Counted from the stretch's first letter, positions 26,757-37,143 are shown. The stretch: 64,000 nucleotides of DNA from Spirodela intermedia (GCA_902729315.2 LR746266.1:191001-255000), one strand, 5' to 3'. Numbers and translations are program-made. The notes: generated from the sequence alone by a model not told the origin.

Positions 26757-28274
26757 ATGGGAGCAAAGCAGAGGGGTATGGGGAAGCGCCGCCACTGCCC
26801 AGCGCCGCCGCCCGTTCTCCATTCCCACGGGTTTCGCTACTTCCTCTTCGTCATCTCCGCCATGTCCCTGGTCGGCCTGTTCTATCTGGCGTCCAAGCCC
26901 TGCAGGCTGGGGGGCTTCTTCCTCGGTTCGAGGCAGCTCGACGACCCCTCCCTCTGGTCCGGCCGCCTCGACGAGCTCCCCTTCGCCTGGAACCACCTCC
27001 GCTTCTCCGCCAGCCCTCCCCCGAGGAGGCTCAGGATCGCCCTCTTCGTCAAGCGCTGGCCCAAGGGCGACCGCGCCGGCGGCATGGAGCGGCACGCGCT
27101 CACCCTCCACGGCGCGCTCGCCCTCCGCGGCCACGCCACGCACGTCTTCACCTCCGACCCCGGCGGTCCCCCGGATCGCTCCTCCCCCAACATGCTCTTC
27201 CACCTCTCGCCGCCCCTCCGCGGCGGCGGGTTCGACGCCGCCGCCGCCTGGGACCAGTTCGCGCGGGCCAACGCCGCGCTGCCGTTCGACGTGGTGCACA
27301 GCGAGAGCGTGGGGCTCCCGCACCTCTTCGCCGGGAACCTCTCTAACGTCGCCGTCTCCTGGCACGGCATCGCCTACGAGGCCGTCCACTCCGAGATCGC
27401 GCAGGACCTGGCGCGCCTCCCCGGCGAGCAGCGGTCCTCGGACCAGGTCAAGCGTATGCAGGAGCGGCTCTTCCGGGTGGTCGACGAGGTGAAGTTCTTC
27501 GACAGCTACGCCCACCACGTCGCCACCAGCGACCACGTCGGAGACATCCTCCGGCGGGTCTACATGATCCCCGATGAGAGAGTCCACGTGATTCTGAACG
27601 GCGTCGACGAGCAGATCTTCCGGCGGGACGCCGAGAAGGGGACGGCCTTCCGGCGGAGGCACCGCGTGCCGGAGAAGGCAAAGCTGGTGGTGGGCATGTC
27701 GGGGCGGCTCGTGAAGGACAAGGGCCACCCGATCATGGTGGAGGCGCTGCGGCAGCTTCTGGAGGAGGAGCCGGATTCCATGGAGTGGGTCTTCTTCCTG
27801 GTCGCCGGCGACGGGCCCTGGGGGGACAGGTACAGGGAGCTGGGGCCGAACTTCCTGGTCCTGGGGCCTCTGGATCGCCCGAGTCTCTCCGAGTTCTACA
27901 ACGCGATCGACGTCTTCGCCCATCCGACGCTGCGGGCGCAGGGGCTGGACCAGACCGTGCTCGAGGCGATGAACTCCGGGAAACCCGTCATGGTGACGCG
28001 GTTCGCCGGCATCACGGAGTCGGCGATCGTCAGCTCTGAGATGGGGTACGTGTTCGCGCCCTCGGTTCAGCGGATCAAGGAGACGCTGTCCAGGGTCATC
28101 AGGGACGGCAGGGGGGTGTTGGAGAAGAAGGGGGAGGTCGCCAGGAGGAGGGCGCTGAAGCTTTTCACCGCCACGAAGATGGCGGCCGCCTTCGAGAGGC
28201 TCTTCCTCTGCATCGCGTCCAAGAACGCTGGTGATGGCTCAGATTTTTGCAGATACCCACTCTCGACGGACTGA
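26757..28274 (+). CDS. GT4-family glycosyltransferase, type II membrane, copy 1
   Basis: Intronless 505-residue protein. A basic N-terminus is followed by one membrane anchor (about residues 27-46, FRYFLFVISAMSLVGLFYLA), suggesting a Golgi/ER lumenal enzyme. The GT-B fold follows: N-domain from IALFVKRWPKG with GGMERHALTLH (about 108-118), and a donor-binding half starting near VVGMSGRLVKDKGHP and ending in the GT4 signature GLDQTVLEAMNSGKPV. It resembles Arabidopsis At1g19710/At1g75420-type proteins (from memory); donor and acceptor are unknown. ATG 26757 is chosen because it opens the conserved N-terminus in both copies, although the frame extends to 26649. It differs from copy 2 at six coding positions. 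Confidence 0.9.
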   Translation: MGAKQRGMGKRRHCPAPPPVLHSHGFRYFLFVISAMSLVGLFYLASKPCRLGGFFLGSRQLDDPSLWSGRLDELPFAWNHLRFSASPPPRRLRIALFVKRWPKGDRAGGMERHALTLHGALALRGHATHVFTSDPGGPPDRSSPNMLFHLSPPLRGGGFDAAAAWDQFARANAALPFDVVHSESVGLPHLFAGNLSNVAVSWHGIAYEAVHSEIAQDLARLPGEQRSSDQVKRMQERLFRVVDEVKFFDSYAHHVATSDHVGDILRRVYMIPDERVHVILNGVDEQIFRRDAEKGTAFRRRHRVPEKAKLVVGMSGRLVKDKGHPIMVEALRQLLEEEPDSMEWVFFLVAGDGPWGDRYRELGPNFLVLGPLDRPSLSEFYNAIDVFAHPTLRAQGLDQTVLEAMNSGKPVMVTRFAGITESAIVSSEMGYVFAPSVQRIKETLSRVIRDGRGVLEKKGEVARRRALKLFTATKMAAAFERLFLCIASKNAGDGSDFCRYPLSTD

Positions 28275-28739
28275 TTCGGCGGCGACTCGGGAACCCGTCA
28301 CAGGAGCTCGACGGGGAGAAACGGCGTTGGGGAGAGGGCCCCATCGATGCAGGCGCGTCCCAACTCGGTTCGCACCCGGCGAGTCTTTTGCAGATCTGCT
28401 ATTCTCGGAATTACACTGAGTTCCTATTTGCATTCTTCTTTTAATGTCACCACCTTCCTAATTAAGTTTAGATCTTTCATCTCAAATTAGTTATTCAGTA
28501 AATATTTTTGTTTCAAAATCGGAATAATATTTGGAGTGGTTATTAAGATATCATTCGCGTAGAATATTAAATAATTCTGAGATCTATATCCAAAGAGTAG
28601 TATAAACATAATGAAAAATATGTAATGATTCATTCAGCCAGCCAACAATTTATTTTGATCCTAATTCATTGAATCATATAAATAATTCCTTCCAAATCAT
28701 TATGAAGAAATAAAATTGTCACATCAAGATACTCTAATT

Positions 28740-28990
28740 TCATATTCATATTTGTCACCTATAATTAATACATTCTTATAAATATTTGGTTCATAACTAG
28801 AGAAAATACTTCATCATTGTCAAACCCTTCCACATGTGAATATCCTTCCCCTGCTAATAGCATTGAACTTTTTCCCTTCATCTTCTGACATAAGCTTCTC
28901 ATTTTTGAAGATCCATAGCCACCCAATAGCCTTCTTTCCTTTAGGATGTCCACATATATTTCATATCCTGGTGTCAATGGAGAGATTATT
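28740..28990 (-). mobile_element. Copia reverse-transcriptase fragment behind glycosyltransferase copy 1
   Basis: The minus strand, across frameshifts, reads the start of a copia reverse transcriptase: KGKKAIGWLWIFKNEKL, then GEGYSHVEGFDNDEVFSLV. A degenerate complement of the tRNA-Met primer site is near 29138-29152 (TATGATACCAATTCT). No LTR pair found. Confidence 0.65.
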
Positions 28991-29702
28991 TTTCTTCCAT
29001 CATTGACTTCATCTATTCATCATTTTTTTGGCAATTAATTAACTATTGCAAAAATGTAGGTTCACTTTTGCTAACAGTCAAAGAAAAAATATACAGTTTT
29101 TAAAATCTTAACTCACAAATGATCTAAGAGTGTGTCTAGCTCTTATGATACCAATTCTATTGCCATCTTCCTCAACTTAATTTGTGAATTTTTGTTCTCA
29201 TCAATCTCCACTTGACTGAACAATACACATTTTTCATCAAAAACTTAATTAAATATTGCTATTTAATTTCTTTTTTCCTAGTCATAGCTTATAGTTTGTA
29301 TCATTTCATTTCATCTTCATTGGCTAAGGAGGTACACTTCTTAAATTTTGAATCAATCTTTGACCTTTCATCACTTGGGAGATCCAAGTATCCTCAACTT
29401 TGAGTAGTCCACTTATTTCTCTATGCACACCTTTGATTTTCAACTGGGACATCCTTTGCAAAGATTTCATTGAGAACTTATACTGTCTCTCTCTCTCTGC
29501 CGTCAGAACAATGGCGTTGGATTGTGAATGAGCTACGCAGAAGAAGAATGACGTAGGATTGTGCGTTCGACGAAAACTCCTTCCAGGCTTTCGTAGACGA
29601 TCATTTAAGAAAAATGACAAAAAAACAGCGATAAAAATCGGCTGGCTGTGGTGATGAAGAGCGGCAAGTATACAAGACCTCCTCATTTCAAGGCCTGATG
29701 CT

Positions 29703-30660
29703 GGCGATCGATGTTTGCCTGCGGATTCCTGATGCCGGCGCTGTTGAACGTCGTCCAGATCAAGCTCGGGAAGCTCGACTGCGCCGCGGCCAGCGCGGGG
29801 GCCATCGTGCCACTGGTGATCCTCGTCCTCACCGTCATGCTCATCTACGTCTCCGTCGTCTTCTACGCCTTCACCCGCTGACGGCCCCCACTTACCCCCT
29901 TCATTCTATTAGATTTTCAGTTTTTTCCTCCTCTTACTCGGGACGATATATGTGAGGAAGTGTTTGCAGGAGTAAAGGTACGGGGAACAGACTGGAATCC
30001 CCGTCCTTCGTTCCCCTATCCGAGCTCACCTGCCGGCCTAACACTGGCCGTGACCCTTCTTCTTCCTTCTCGTAGCGGCGATCTCTCTTCGGGCGGGACG
30101 GTCTTCCCTGACATCAGCCCTCCTCACTAAAGAGCTCCAAGACCTCGTCCCCGTCTAACCAGGCAGTCATAGTCTGCGTGCGATTCCTCTCGCTCACTCG
30201 TCCATGGCGATCCAGAGAACTTACTGCGCAAACCGCCCTTTTTCACGCGGCGGTCCTTCCTGTAGCATCTAATCAAATCGATGGTGATCTCTGAAATATT
30301 TACCGATCAAACGCGTCCTTTTTTGGAAGGAAATTTCACCGATCTACGTCGATAATGACGTCATTAAGATAATCCCCGGAGGTTAATCAGAGGGGAGAGA
30401 GAGAGAGAGAGAGAGAGAGAAACGGGCGGGGAGAACCGTGTGATCAATAGGGCCATGTACTGGGACGACGCATAGCCGACAGTCTGAAAGGGGAACGTAG
30501 GAAGAGGGTTGCAGGTGTTGGTTGACTCATGATTTCTGTATTCAGTGGTCCAATGGTCGGCTGACATTCCACACTAACGTTCTCCAAGTCAACAGGACAT
30601 ATAGTAGTCCAAAGTGGCCGGCTAAAGTTAGGGGTACCTGTGTGGGGGGGGGGGGCTGCC
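29703..30660 (+). pseudogene. Duplicated 3' fragment of the MEE60-like gene
   Basis: 29703-29881 copies the last roughly 60 codons of the gene at 7722-8297, with scattered changes, still ending at the same stop (29879-29881). 29882-30660 copies its downstream flank. The start and two-thirds of the coding sequence are missing. Relative to the parent it carries about 100 extra bases with a (GA)n run (about 30391-30493). It directly precedes glycosyltransferase copy 2. Confidence 0.85.
30394..30421 (+). repeat. (GA)n microsatellite
   Basis: GA dinucleotide run inside the extra segment of the duplicated MEE60-like flank; absent from the parental flank near 8815. Confidence 0.9.
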
Positions 30661-30815
30661 GAACATCGCACAAGTTCTCCCCCCACTCGGCGGAAGATTC
30701 CCCATCGTTGCCGCACCAACTCGTCTTCTCCCTCCTCTGCTTCTTCTTCCACCACAAAAGGCATCCATCATCAACGAGGACGCGGGGGGGGAGGCCCGAC
30801 GGAGTTTTCCAGCCG

Positions 30816-32333
30816 ATGGGAGCAAAGCAGAGGGGTATGGGGAAGCGCCGCCACTGCCCAGCGCCGCCGCCCGTTCTCCATTCCCACGGGTTTCGCTACT
30901 TCCTCTTCGTCATCTCCGCCATGTCCCTGGTCGGCCTGTTCTATCTGGCGTCCAAGCCCTGCAGGCTGGGGGGCTTCTTCCTCGGTTCGAGGCAGCTCGA
31001 CGACCCCTCCCTCTGGTCCGGCCGCCTCGACGAGCTCCCCTTCGCCTGGAACCACCTCCGCTTCTCCGCCAGCCCTCCCCCGAGGAGGCTCAGGATCGCC
31101 CTCTTCGTCAAGCGCTGGCCCAAGGGCGACCGCGCCGGCGGCATGGAGCGCCACGCGCTCACCCTCCACGGCGCGCTCGCCCTCCGCGGCCACGCCACGC
31201 ACGTCTTCACCTCCGACCCCGGCGGTCCCCCGGATCGCTCCTCCCCCAACATGCTCTTCCACCTCTCGCCGCCCCTCCGCGGCGGCGGGTTCGACGCCGC
31301 CGCCGCCTGGGACCAGTTCGCGCGGGCCAACGCCGCGCTGCCGTTCGACGTGGTGCACAGCGAGAGCGTGGGGCTCCCGCACCTCTTCGCCGGGAACCTC
31401 TCTAACGTCGCCGTCTCCTGGCACGGCATCGCCTACGAGGCCGTCCACTCCGAGATCGCGCAGGACCTGGCGCGCCTCCCCGGCGAGCCGCGGTCCTCGG
31501 ACCAGGTCAAGCGTATGCAGGAGCGGCTCTTCCGGGTGGTCGACGAGGTGAAGTTCTTCGACAGCTACGCCCACCACGTCGCCACCAGCGACCACGTCGG
31601 AGACATCCTCCGGCGGGTCTACATGATCCCCGATGAGAGAGTCCACGTGATTCTGAACGGCGTCGACGAGCAGATCTTCCGGCGGGACGCCGAGAAGGGG
31701 ACGGCCTTCCGGCGGAGGCACCGCGTGCCGGAGAAGGCAAAGCTGGTGGTGGGCATGTCCGGGCGGCTCGTGAAGGACAAGGGCCACCCGATCATGGTGG
31801 AGGCGCTGCGGCAGCTTCTGGAGGAGGAGCCGGATTCCATGGAGTGGGTCTTCTTCCTGGTCGCCGGCGACGGGCCCTGGGGGGACAGGTACAGGGAGCT
31901 GGGGCCGAACTTCCTGGTCCTGGGGCCTCTGGATCGCCCGAGTCTCTCCGAGTTCTACAACGCGATCGACGTCTTCGCCCATCCGACGCTGCGGGCGCAG
32001 GGGCTGGACCAGACCGTGCTCGAGGCGATGAACTCCGGGAAACCCGTCATGGTGGCGCGGTTCGCCGGCATCACGGAGTCGGCGATCGTCAGCTCTGAGA
32101 TGGGGTACGTGTTCGCGCCCTCGGTTCAGCGGATCAAGGAGACGCTGTCCAGGGTCATCAGGGACGGCAGGGGGGTGTTGGAGAAGAAGGGGGAGGTCGC
32201 CAGGAGGAGGGCGCTGAAGCTTTTCACCGCCACGAAGATGGCGGCCGCCTTCGAGAGGCTCTTCCTCTGCATCGCGTCCAAGAACGCCGGTGATGGCTTA
32301 GATTTTTGCAGATACCCACTCTCGACGGACTGA
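30816..32333 (+). CDS. GT4-family glycosyltransferase, type II membrane, copy 2
   Basis: Same 505-residue architecture as the gene at 26757-28274: membrane anchor at about residues 27-46 and GT-B halves with GGMERH and the LEAMNSGKP signature. Compared by eye there are six coding differences. Three change residues (PGEQ to PGEP, PVMVT to PVMVA, DGSDF to DGLDF) and three are silent. Upstream it is preceded by the truncated MEE60-like fragment, not by the sequence preceding copy 1, so the two promoters differ beyond about 50-150 bases from the start codons. The open frame extends to 30522 but ATG 30816 matches copy 1. Both copies look intact. Confidence 0.9.
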   Translation: MGAKQRGMGKRRHCPAPPPVLHSHGFRYFLFVISAMSLVGLFYLASKPCRLGGFFLGSRQLDDPSLWSGRLDELPFAWNHLRFSASPPPRRLRIALFVKRWPKGDRAGGMERHALTLHGALALRGHATHVFTSDPGGPPDRSSPNMLFHLSPPLRGGGFDAAAAWDQFARANAALPFDVVHSESVGLPHLFAGNLSNVAVSWHGIAYEAVHSEIAQDLARLPGEPRSSDQVKRMQERLFRVVDEVKFFDSYAHHVATSDHVGDILRRVYMIPDERVHVILNGVDEQIFRRDAEKGTAFRRRHRVPEKAKLVVGMSGRLVKDKGHPIMVEALRQLLEEEPDSMEWVFFLVAGDGPWGDRYRELGPNFLVLGPLDRPSLSEFYNAIDVFAHPTLRAQGLDQTVLEAMNSGKPVMVARFAGITESAIVSSEMGYVFAPSVQRIKETLSRVIRDGRGVLEKKGEVARRRALKLFTATKMAAAFERLFLCIASKNAGDGLDFCRYPLSTD

Positions 32334-32814
32334 TTCGGCGGCGACTCGGGAACCCGTCACTGGAGCTCGACGGCGTTGGGGAGAGGGCCCCTTCGATGCA
32401 GGCGCGTCGCAACTCGGTTCGCACCCGGCGAGTCACTGCGGTTCGTTAATGGACTCAGAGCCAGACCTCCATGCATCCCGTCCGATCGTGACTGCCCGTC
32501 CGATCGTCTTATTTGTACTCTTCCTTTAATGTCACCACCATCTCAATTAAGTCTAGATCTTTCATCTCAAATTAGTTATTCAGTAAATATTTTTGTTTCA
32601 TAATAGGAATAATATTTGGAGTGGTTATTAAGATATCATTCGCGTAGAATATTAAATAATTCTGAGATCTATATCCAAAGAGTAGTATAAACATAATGAA
32701 AAATATGTAATGATTCATTCAGCCAGCCAACAATTTATTTTGATCCTAATTCATTGAATCATATAAATAATTCCTTCCAAATCATTATGAAGAAATAAAA
32801 TTGTCACATGAAGC

Positions 32815-33065
32815 TATTCTCATTTGTCACAAATGATTAATAAAATTATAATAAATGTTTATTTCATAACAAGAGAAAATACTTCATTGTGGTCAACAAC
32901 TTCCTCATGTGAATATTCTTTGACTACTAATAGCCTTGAACTTTTTCTCTTCATTTTCTGACATAAGCTTCTCATTTTTGAAGATCCATAGCCATCCAAT
33001 AGCCTTCTTTCCTTTAGGAAGTCAACATATGTTTCATATCCTGGTGTCAATGGAGAGATTATATT
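32815..33065 (-). mobile_element. Copia reverse-transcriptase fragment behind glycosyltransferase copy 2
   Basis: Homologous to 28740-28990 on the same strand, with more indels; the KKAIGW...KNEKLMS region is still readable. The primer-site relic near 33180-33195 has also decayed. Confidence 0.6.
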
Positions 33066-33719
33066 TCTTCCATCATTGACTTCATCTATTCATCACTGTT
33101 TTGGCAATTAATTAACTATTGCAAAAACGTAGGTTCATCATCTATTAATTAACTTCATCTAAGAGTGTGTCTAGCTCTCATGATACTAATTCTACTACCA
33201 TCTTGCTCAACTTAATTTGTCACATTTGTTTTGACGAGGAAATTGATATTCTCATCAATCTCCACTTGTATGAACAATACATATTTTTCATCAAAAGACT
33301 TAATTATAATGTTGCTAATTAATTTTTTTTTTGCCTAGACATATCTCATAGCTTGTATCATTTCATTTCATCTTCATAGGCTAAGAAGGCTGACTTCTAA
33401 AATTTTGAGTCAATATTTGACATTTCATCAGTTGGGACATCCAAGTATCCTCAACTTTGGATACTCTACGTCCTTCTCTAAGCAGACTTTTGATTTTCAA
33501 CGTTTTGAGTTTCACAACTTGTGTTCGGCAAAAATCTATGACTTATGCTCCATAAAACAAAACTCAGATTTTTTTTGAGTGCTCGTTGATAAAACTCACA
33601 AATTAACAAGAGATATCATCTGACTTCACATTTAAAGGAAGGTAAATTCACAAAGTAATTTCACTACTTCACATTTAGAGAACGTGCGCAGCACCAGCAT
33701 GGATCTTTCCAATTGGGAG

Positions 33720-33780
33720 ATAGTCCCATATCGGATATCGCTACAGCCCCCCCCCCCCTCCCCCTCTTCAGGTCTATAAG
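33720..33780 (+). promoter_or_regulatory. Degenerate USE/TATA-like pair
   Basis: 33723-33733 reads GTCCCATATCG, one mismatch from the plant snRNA USE, followed after a C-rich tract (about 33748-33770) by GTCTATAAG at 33771-33779. It resembles the 4225 element, which also has GTCTATAAA. Probably a decayed copy of the same repeat. Confidence 0.25.
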
Positions 33781-33950
33781 TAATGGGCCCTACCCACTGG
33801 CCAGATATCGAATGCCTTGACCTCTGAGGTTTCTCCAAGGGTCCATCCCTAACATGAAGGCGTTTGACGAAAAATGATTCCGTTTTTTTTCGCAGACGAT
33901 CATTATGGAAGAACAGAGTCAAAAATCGGTTGCTGCATCGATCGGGAATT

Positions 33951-35248
33951 TCATTGCCCACGATCGATCCCACCCTCCAACCCTGGTCACTGTCGTGTTG
34001 TTGTTCATTAAACCCGTTCGCATCTTCTGTGGTCCCATGATCGAGCTTGCACCCTTGTGTCTTCTCCCGGGAGGCATTGCTCTTTAGCTTCTTCCAATTT
34101 GTCACCTCGTCGCCTGTCTACGAGCCATCGCCTTCGTTAGCCCTTCTCCAGCTCACTCTTGGACTAGTTTGCGGCTATATTAAGCGACGAATGCGACAAC
34201 ATTGACGAGCAATGCCACTAAGTATTACTGCTTCCATTTTCTGGTTGGTGGATCATTAAGTTTCATCGATTGGGTGCCAGGATCTGCCCTCCTGTTTCTG
34301 GCACCCTCGATCGATCGAAGCCTTCTTCTGTGGGTGAAGGGTCCTTCGGGCATCCCATTTCTCTTCAGCATTCTCCCTTTTTCTTCGGACAACGTGAATC
34401 TGGGGACGCCCTGCGGCAAAAATTACCCGTCTTCTGTCTCAGCGATCCGGGTGGGCAACATGCCGCCGCCGTCTGTTAAACTCTGGCTCCTTCCCTTCCT
34501 TCCTCGGTTGAGTCCGACATCGTCAAGAGTTTCCCTCTGCGCGCGCTCATCTGTCGGCTTTCTTCCTGTGACTTTCCGATCATATTTTCTTCCCGAATGC
34601 GTCGGCTTTCTGAGTGGGAGCTCGTTCGTCTTGGGTCACCGGAATATGAAGAGCAAGTCTCTTCTTGGATATCTCAGCGGCTAGCGGACGAGAAGACCTT
34701 ACTCTTGATTCACTTATCTACGGTCGGTAACTCACCGCCTCCCCCCGCCTCGTGGCCGTCGGTTGGACGTCGCCATCACTCCCACATCGTCGTCTTCCGT
34801 CTGCTAAATTAGATATTTCGGTCCCGGTGAGCAGAGCGGCCCTAGAGTGGCGGGGTACATTTGGGAGGACGGTGGTAACACCGTGGAATATGCTTTTATA
34901 GGAGAAAAGGGAGGGGAGGGGGGGGGGGGGCACAAGGGGGGCCGGCGCCGGCTGGCGGACAAGCCCGGCGGCACATGCCGCCGGCTGGTCTCCAAGATGT
35001 ATCGGGACTCCCCGATCTCCACGTTTTCCAAATTGGATGGTGATTATCCGAGGGGCGTAGCCCGTCGCTCTCCGGCGTTCGTGACACGCTGCCTCCTTTC
35101 ACTTAAAGAAGGCTCCGGCGAGGCAGCATAAGCCGAGGCCTCCTTTTTCGTCCTTTTGAGGCGGCAGCTAAGGGGTCTCCCTCCTCTGCCCGTCCTCATT
35201 CCCCTCGCCAGTTTCGCTCGCGGGGCTCCGCCACGCCGGTCTACCACC
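33951..35248. other. Intergenic region upstream of the copper radical oxidase
   Basis: A 160-codon open frame (34202-34684, +) has no recognisable motif and is not called as a gene. A poly-G run lies at about 34919-34930. 35100-35248 is probably promoter and 5' UTR of the next gene. Confidence 0.4.
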
Positions 35249-36886
35249 ATGGTGACCACCGGGGACCTGTACCTGACGGTGGCTTGTCTCGTTGTGGCCG
35301 CCGCCGCAGGGCGGGGCTGGTCGCAGCAACTGCCGGGGACGTGGGAATTGCTGGTGCAGGATGCCGGCATTGCTTCCATGCACAGCGCCGTCACCCGCTT
35401 CGGCACGGTGGTGCTCCTCGACCGCACGGACATCGGCCCCTCGCGCCGCCTCCTCCCGCCGTCCCGCTGCCGGGTCGACCCCTCCGACCGCCTCCTCCCC
35501 AAACTCGACTGCTACGCCCACTCCGTCCACTTCGACCCCGCCACTCGCCAAATCCGTCCCCTCAAGATCCAGACCGACACCTGGTGCTCCTCCGGCCAGT
35601 TCCTCCCCGACGGCACCCTTCTCCAGACCGGCGGCGACCTCGATGGCTTCAAGAAGATCCGCGCCTTCCGCCCCTGCTCCCCTGACGATCCCCTAAATCT
35701 CTGCGACTGGGAGGAGCTCGACTCCCCGGGGCTGCGCGCTGGCCGGTGGTACGCTACAAACCAGATCCTCCCTGACGGTTCCATCATCATCGTGGGCGGC
35801 CGCGCGGCCAATTCGGTCGAATTCTACCCTCCTCGCCCTGGGAGCCCCCGGCCCTTCCCTTTCCTCGCCGACGCCGGCGACGCCCAGATGGACAACCTCT
35901 ATCCCTACGTCCACCTCCTCCCCGACGGCAACCTCTTCGTCTTCGCCAACACGCGCGCCGTCCTCTACGACCACGTCTCCGGGGAGGTCCTCCGGGAGTA
36001 CCCCCAGCTCGAGGGCGGCCCCAGGAACTTCCCCTCGGCAGGCTCCTCCGCCATGCTGGCCCTCTCGGGGGACTTCTCCACTGCGGAGGTCGTCGTCTGC
36101 GGCGGCGCCGAGTTCGGGGTCTTCATCCAGCGGTCCCCCGACACGCCGGCCCACGGCACCTGCGGCCGGATCGTCGCCACGGCCCCGGGCGCCGCCTGGT
36201 CCTTGGAGACGATGCCCTTCGCGAGAATTATGGGCGACATGGTGATGCTTCCCACCGGCGAGGTGCTCATCATCAACGGCGCCCAATCCGGCGCGCAAGG
36301 CTTCGACCTCGCCACCGATCCCTGCCTGAATCCGGTGCTCTACCGGCCCGCGGAACCGGAGGGCCTGCGCTTTATGACATTGACGCCGACGGACGTCCCT
36401 CGGATGTATCACTCCACCGCCAACCTCCTCCCCGACGGCCGGGTCCTCGTCGCCGGCAGCAACCCCCACCATTTCTACAAATTCCAGGGGCCCTTCCCGA
36501 CGGAGCTCCGCCTGGAGGCCTTCTCACCGGAGTACCTCTCCCCGGACCGGGCCAACCTGCGCCCGGTTATCCTCTCGGTGCCGGAGAAAGTCTGCTACGG
36601 TGAGGCCTTTCAGGTGGAGGTGACGGTGGAGCTGCCCGTCGTGGGTATCCTTGAGGTGAACCTTGCGAGCGCCCCCTTCTCGACCCACTCCTTTTCCATG
36701 GGCCAGCGGCTGGTGAAGCTCAACGTCTCGCCACCGGCGTCGTCACCCGACTCGGTGGTGCACCGATACAGCATCGCCTGCACGGCCCCACCGAGCGGCG
36801 CGGTGGCGCCGCCGGGCTTCTACATGGCCTTCGTTGTCAACCAGGGTGTCCCTAGCGTTGCCTGCTGGATCCAGATCATCCCATAA
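35249..36886 (+). CDS. Glyoxal/galactose oxidase-like copper radical oxidase (GLOX-type), secreted
   Basis: Apoplastic enzyme oxidising aldehydes or alcohols to produce hydrogen peroxide; plant GLOX proteins act on wall or pollen components (family knowledge). The intronless 545-residue protein has a hydrophobic signal peptide (about 1-26). A beta-propeller follows, with repeats of the LPDG-type such as FLPDGTLLQTGGD and ILPDGSIIIVGGR. Active-site residues are all present: Cys113 (DTWCSSG) and Tyr168 (RWYATNQ) for the Cys-Tyr cofactor, Tyr387-His388 (MYHSTANLLPDG), and His480 (STHSFSMGQR) as copper ligands. A C-terminal immunoglobulin-like domain starts near EAFSPEYLSPDR. ATG 35249 is chosen because it starts the signal peptide; the frame is open to 35156. 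Confident in family, not in substrate. Confidence 0.93.
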   Translation: MVTTGDLYLTVACLVVAAAAGRGWSQQLPGTWELLVQDAGIASMHSAVTRFGTVVLLDRTDIGPSRRLLPPSRCRVDPSDRLLPKLDCYAHSVHFDPATRQIRPLKIQTDTWCSSGQFLPDGTLLQTGGDLDGFKKIRAFRPCSPDDPLNLCDWEELDSPGLRAGRWYATNQILPDGSIIIVGGRAANSVEFYPPRPGSPRPFPFLADAGDAQMDNLYPYVHLLPDGNLFVFANTRAVLYDHVSGEVLREYPQLEGGPRNFPSAGSSAMLALSGDFSTAEVVVCGGAEFGVFIQRSPDTPAHGTCGRIVATAPGAAWSLETMPFARIMGDMVMLPTGEVLIINGAQSGAQGFDLATDPCLNPVLYRPAEPEGLRFMTLTPTDVPRMYHSTANLLPDGRVLVAGSNPHHFYKFQGPFPTELRLEAFSPEYLSPDRANLRPVILSVPEKVCYGEAFQVEVTVELPVVGILEVNLASAPFSTHSFSMGQRLVKLNVSPPASSPDSVVHRYSIACTAPPSGAVAPPGFYMAFVVNQGVPSVACWIQIIP

Positions 36887-37143
36887 GGAAGTCGAATAAC
36901 CAACATCCCCCCCCCCCCAGCGTCACTCATTCCGATCCTAGCAGGCTCTCCTCTTACAACGCCGTGAAAGGCCTACTGTGTATGTGAACAAAGGTCTCTT
37001 TTAAGCAAAAATGGAGGCCCCATTCGATAGTTGAGGCATCGTTGTCGTGACCACTATTGCGTACAACTCAGATCCTATGAACAGTCGGGAGTCCACCCGA
37101 CATTCCGGTCCACCCCCACGTGGTGACGTGAGTCTCCACCATG

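Larger units (their letters stand above)
26605..29650 (+). repeat. Segmental duplication, left unit (glycosyltransferase plus 3' flank)
   Basis: Matches about 30663-33950. The coding part and roughly 460 bases after it are nearly identical apart from a short divergent block around 28390-28440. Similarity then falls sharply after about 28740, and the end (near 29560-29650) is only recognisable in patches. Confidence 0.85.
30663..33950 (+). repeat. Segmental duplication, right unit
   Basis: Counterpart of 26605-29650. It includes the same copia reverse-transcriptase relic, so that relic predates the duplication. Confidence 0.85.

Noticed and set aside
26712-27923. Long open frame (403 codons) on the minus strand of glycosyltransferase copy 1, repeated at 30771-31982
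   Set aside because: It mirrors the GC-rich sense gene exactly, is low-complexity in composition and has no recognisable domain; an antisense shadow.
29698-29955. Short Arg-rich open frame as a gene
   Set aside because: It is an out-of-frame reading of the duplicated MEE60-like 3' fragment.
34202-34684. 160-codon open frame
   Set aside because: No recognisable domain, no codon-bias match to neighbours, and overlapping frames of similar length.
34779-34790. Another USE-like site (CTCCCACATCG)
   Set aside because: First base does not fit the consensus and no TATA box lies 20-40 bases downstream.
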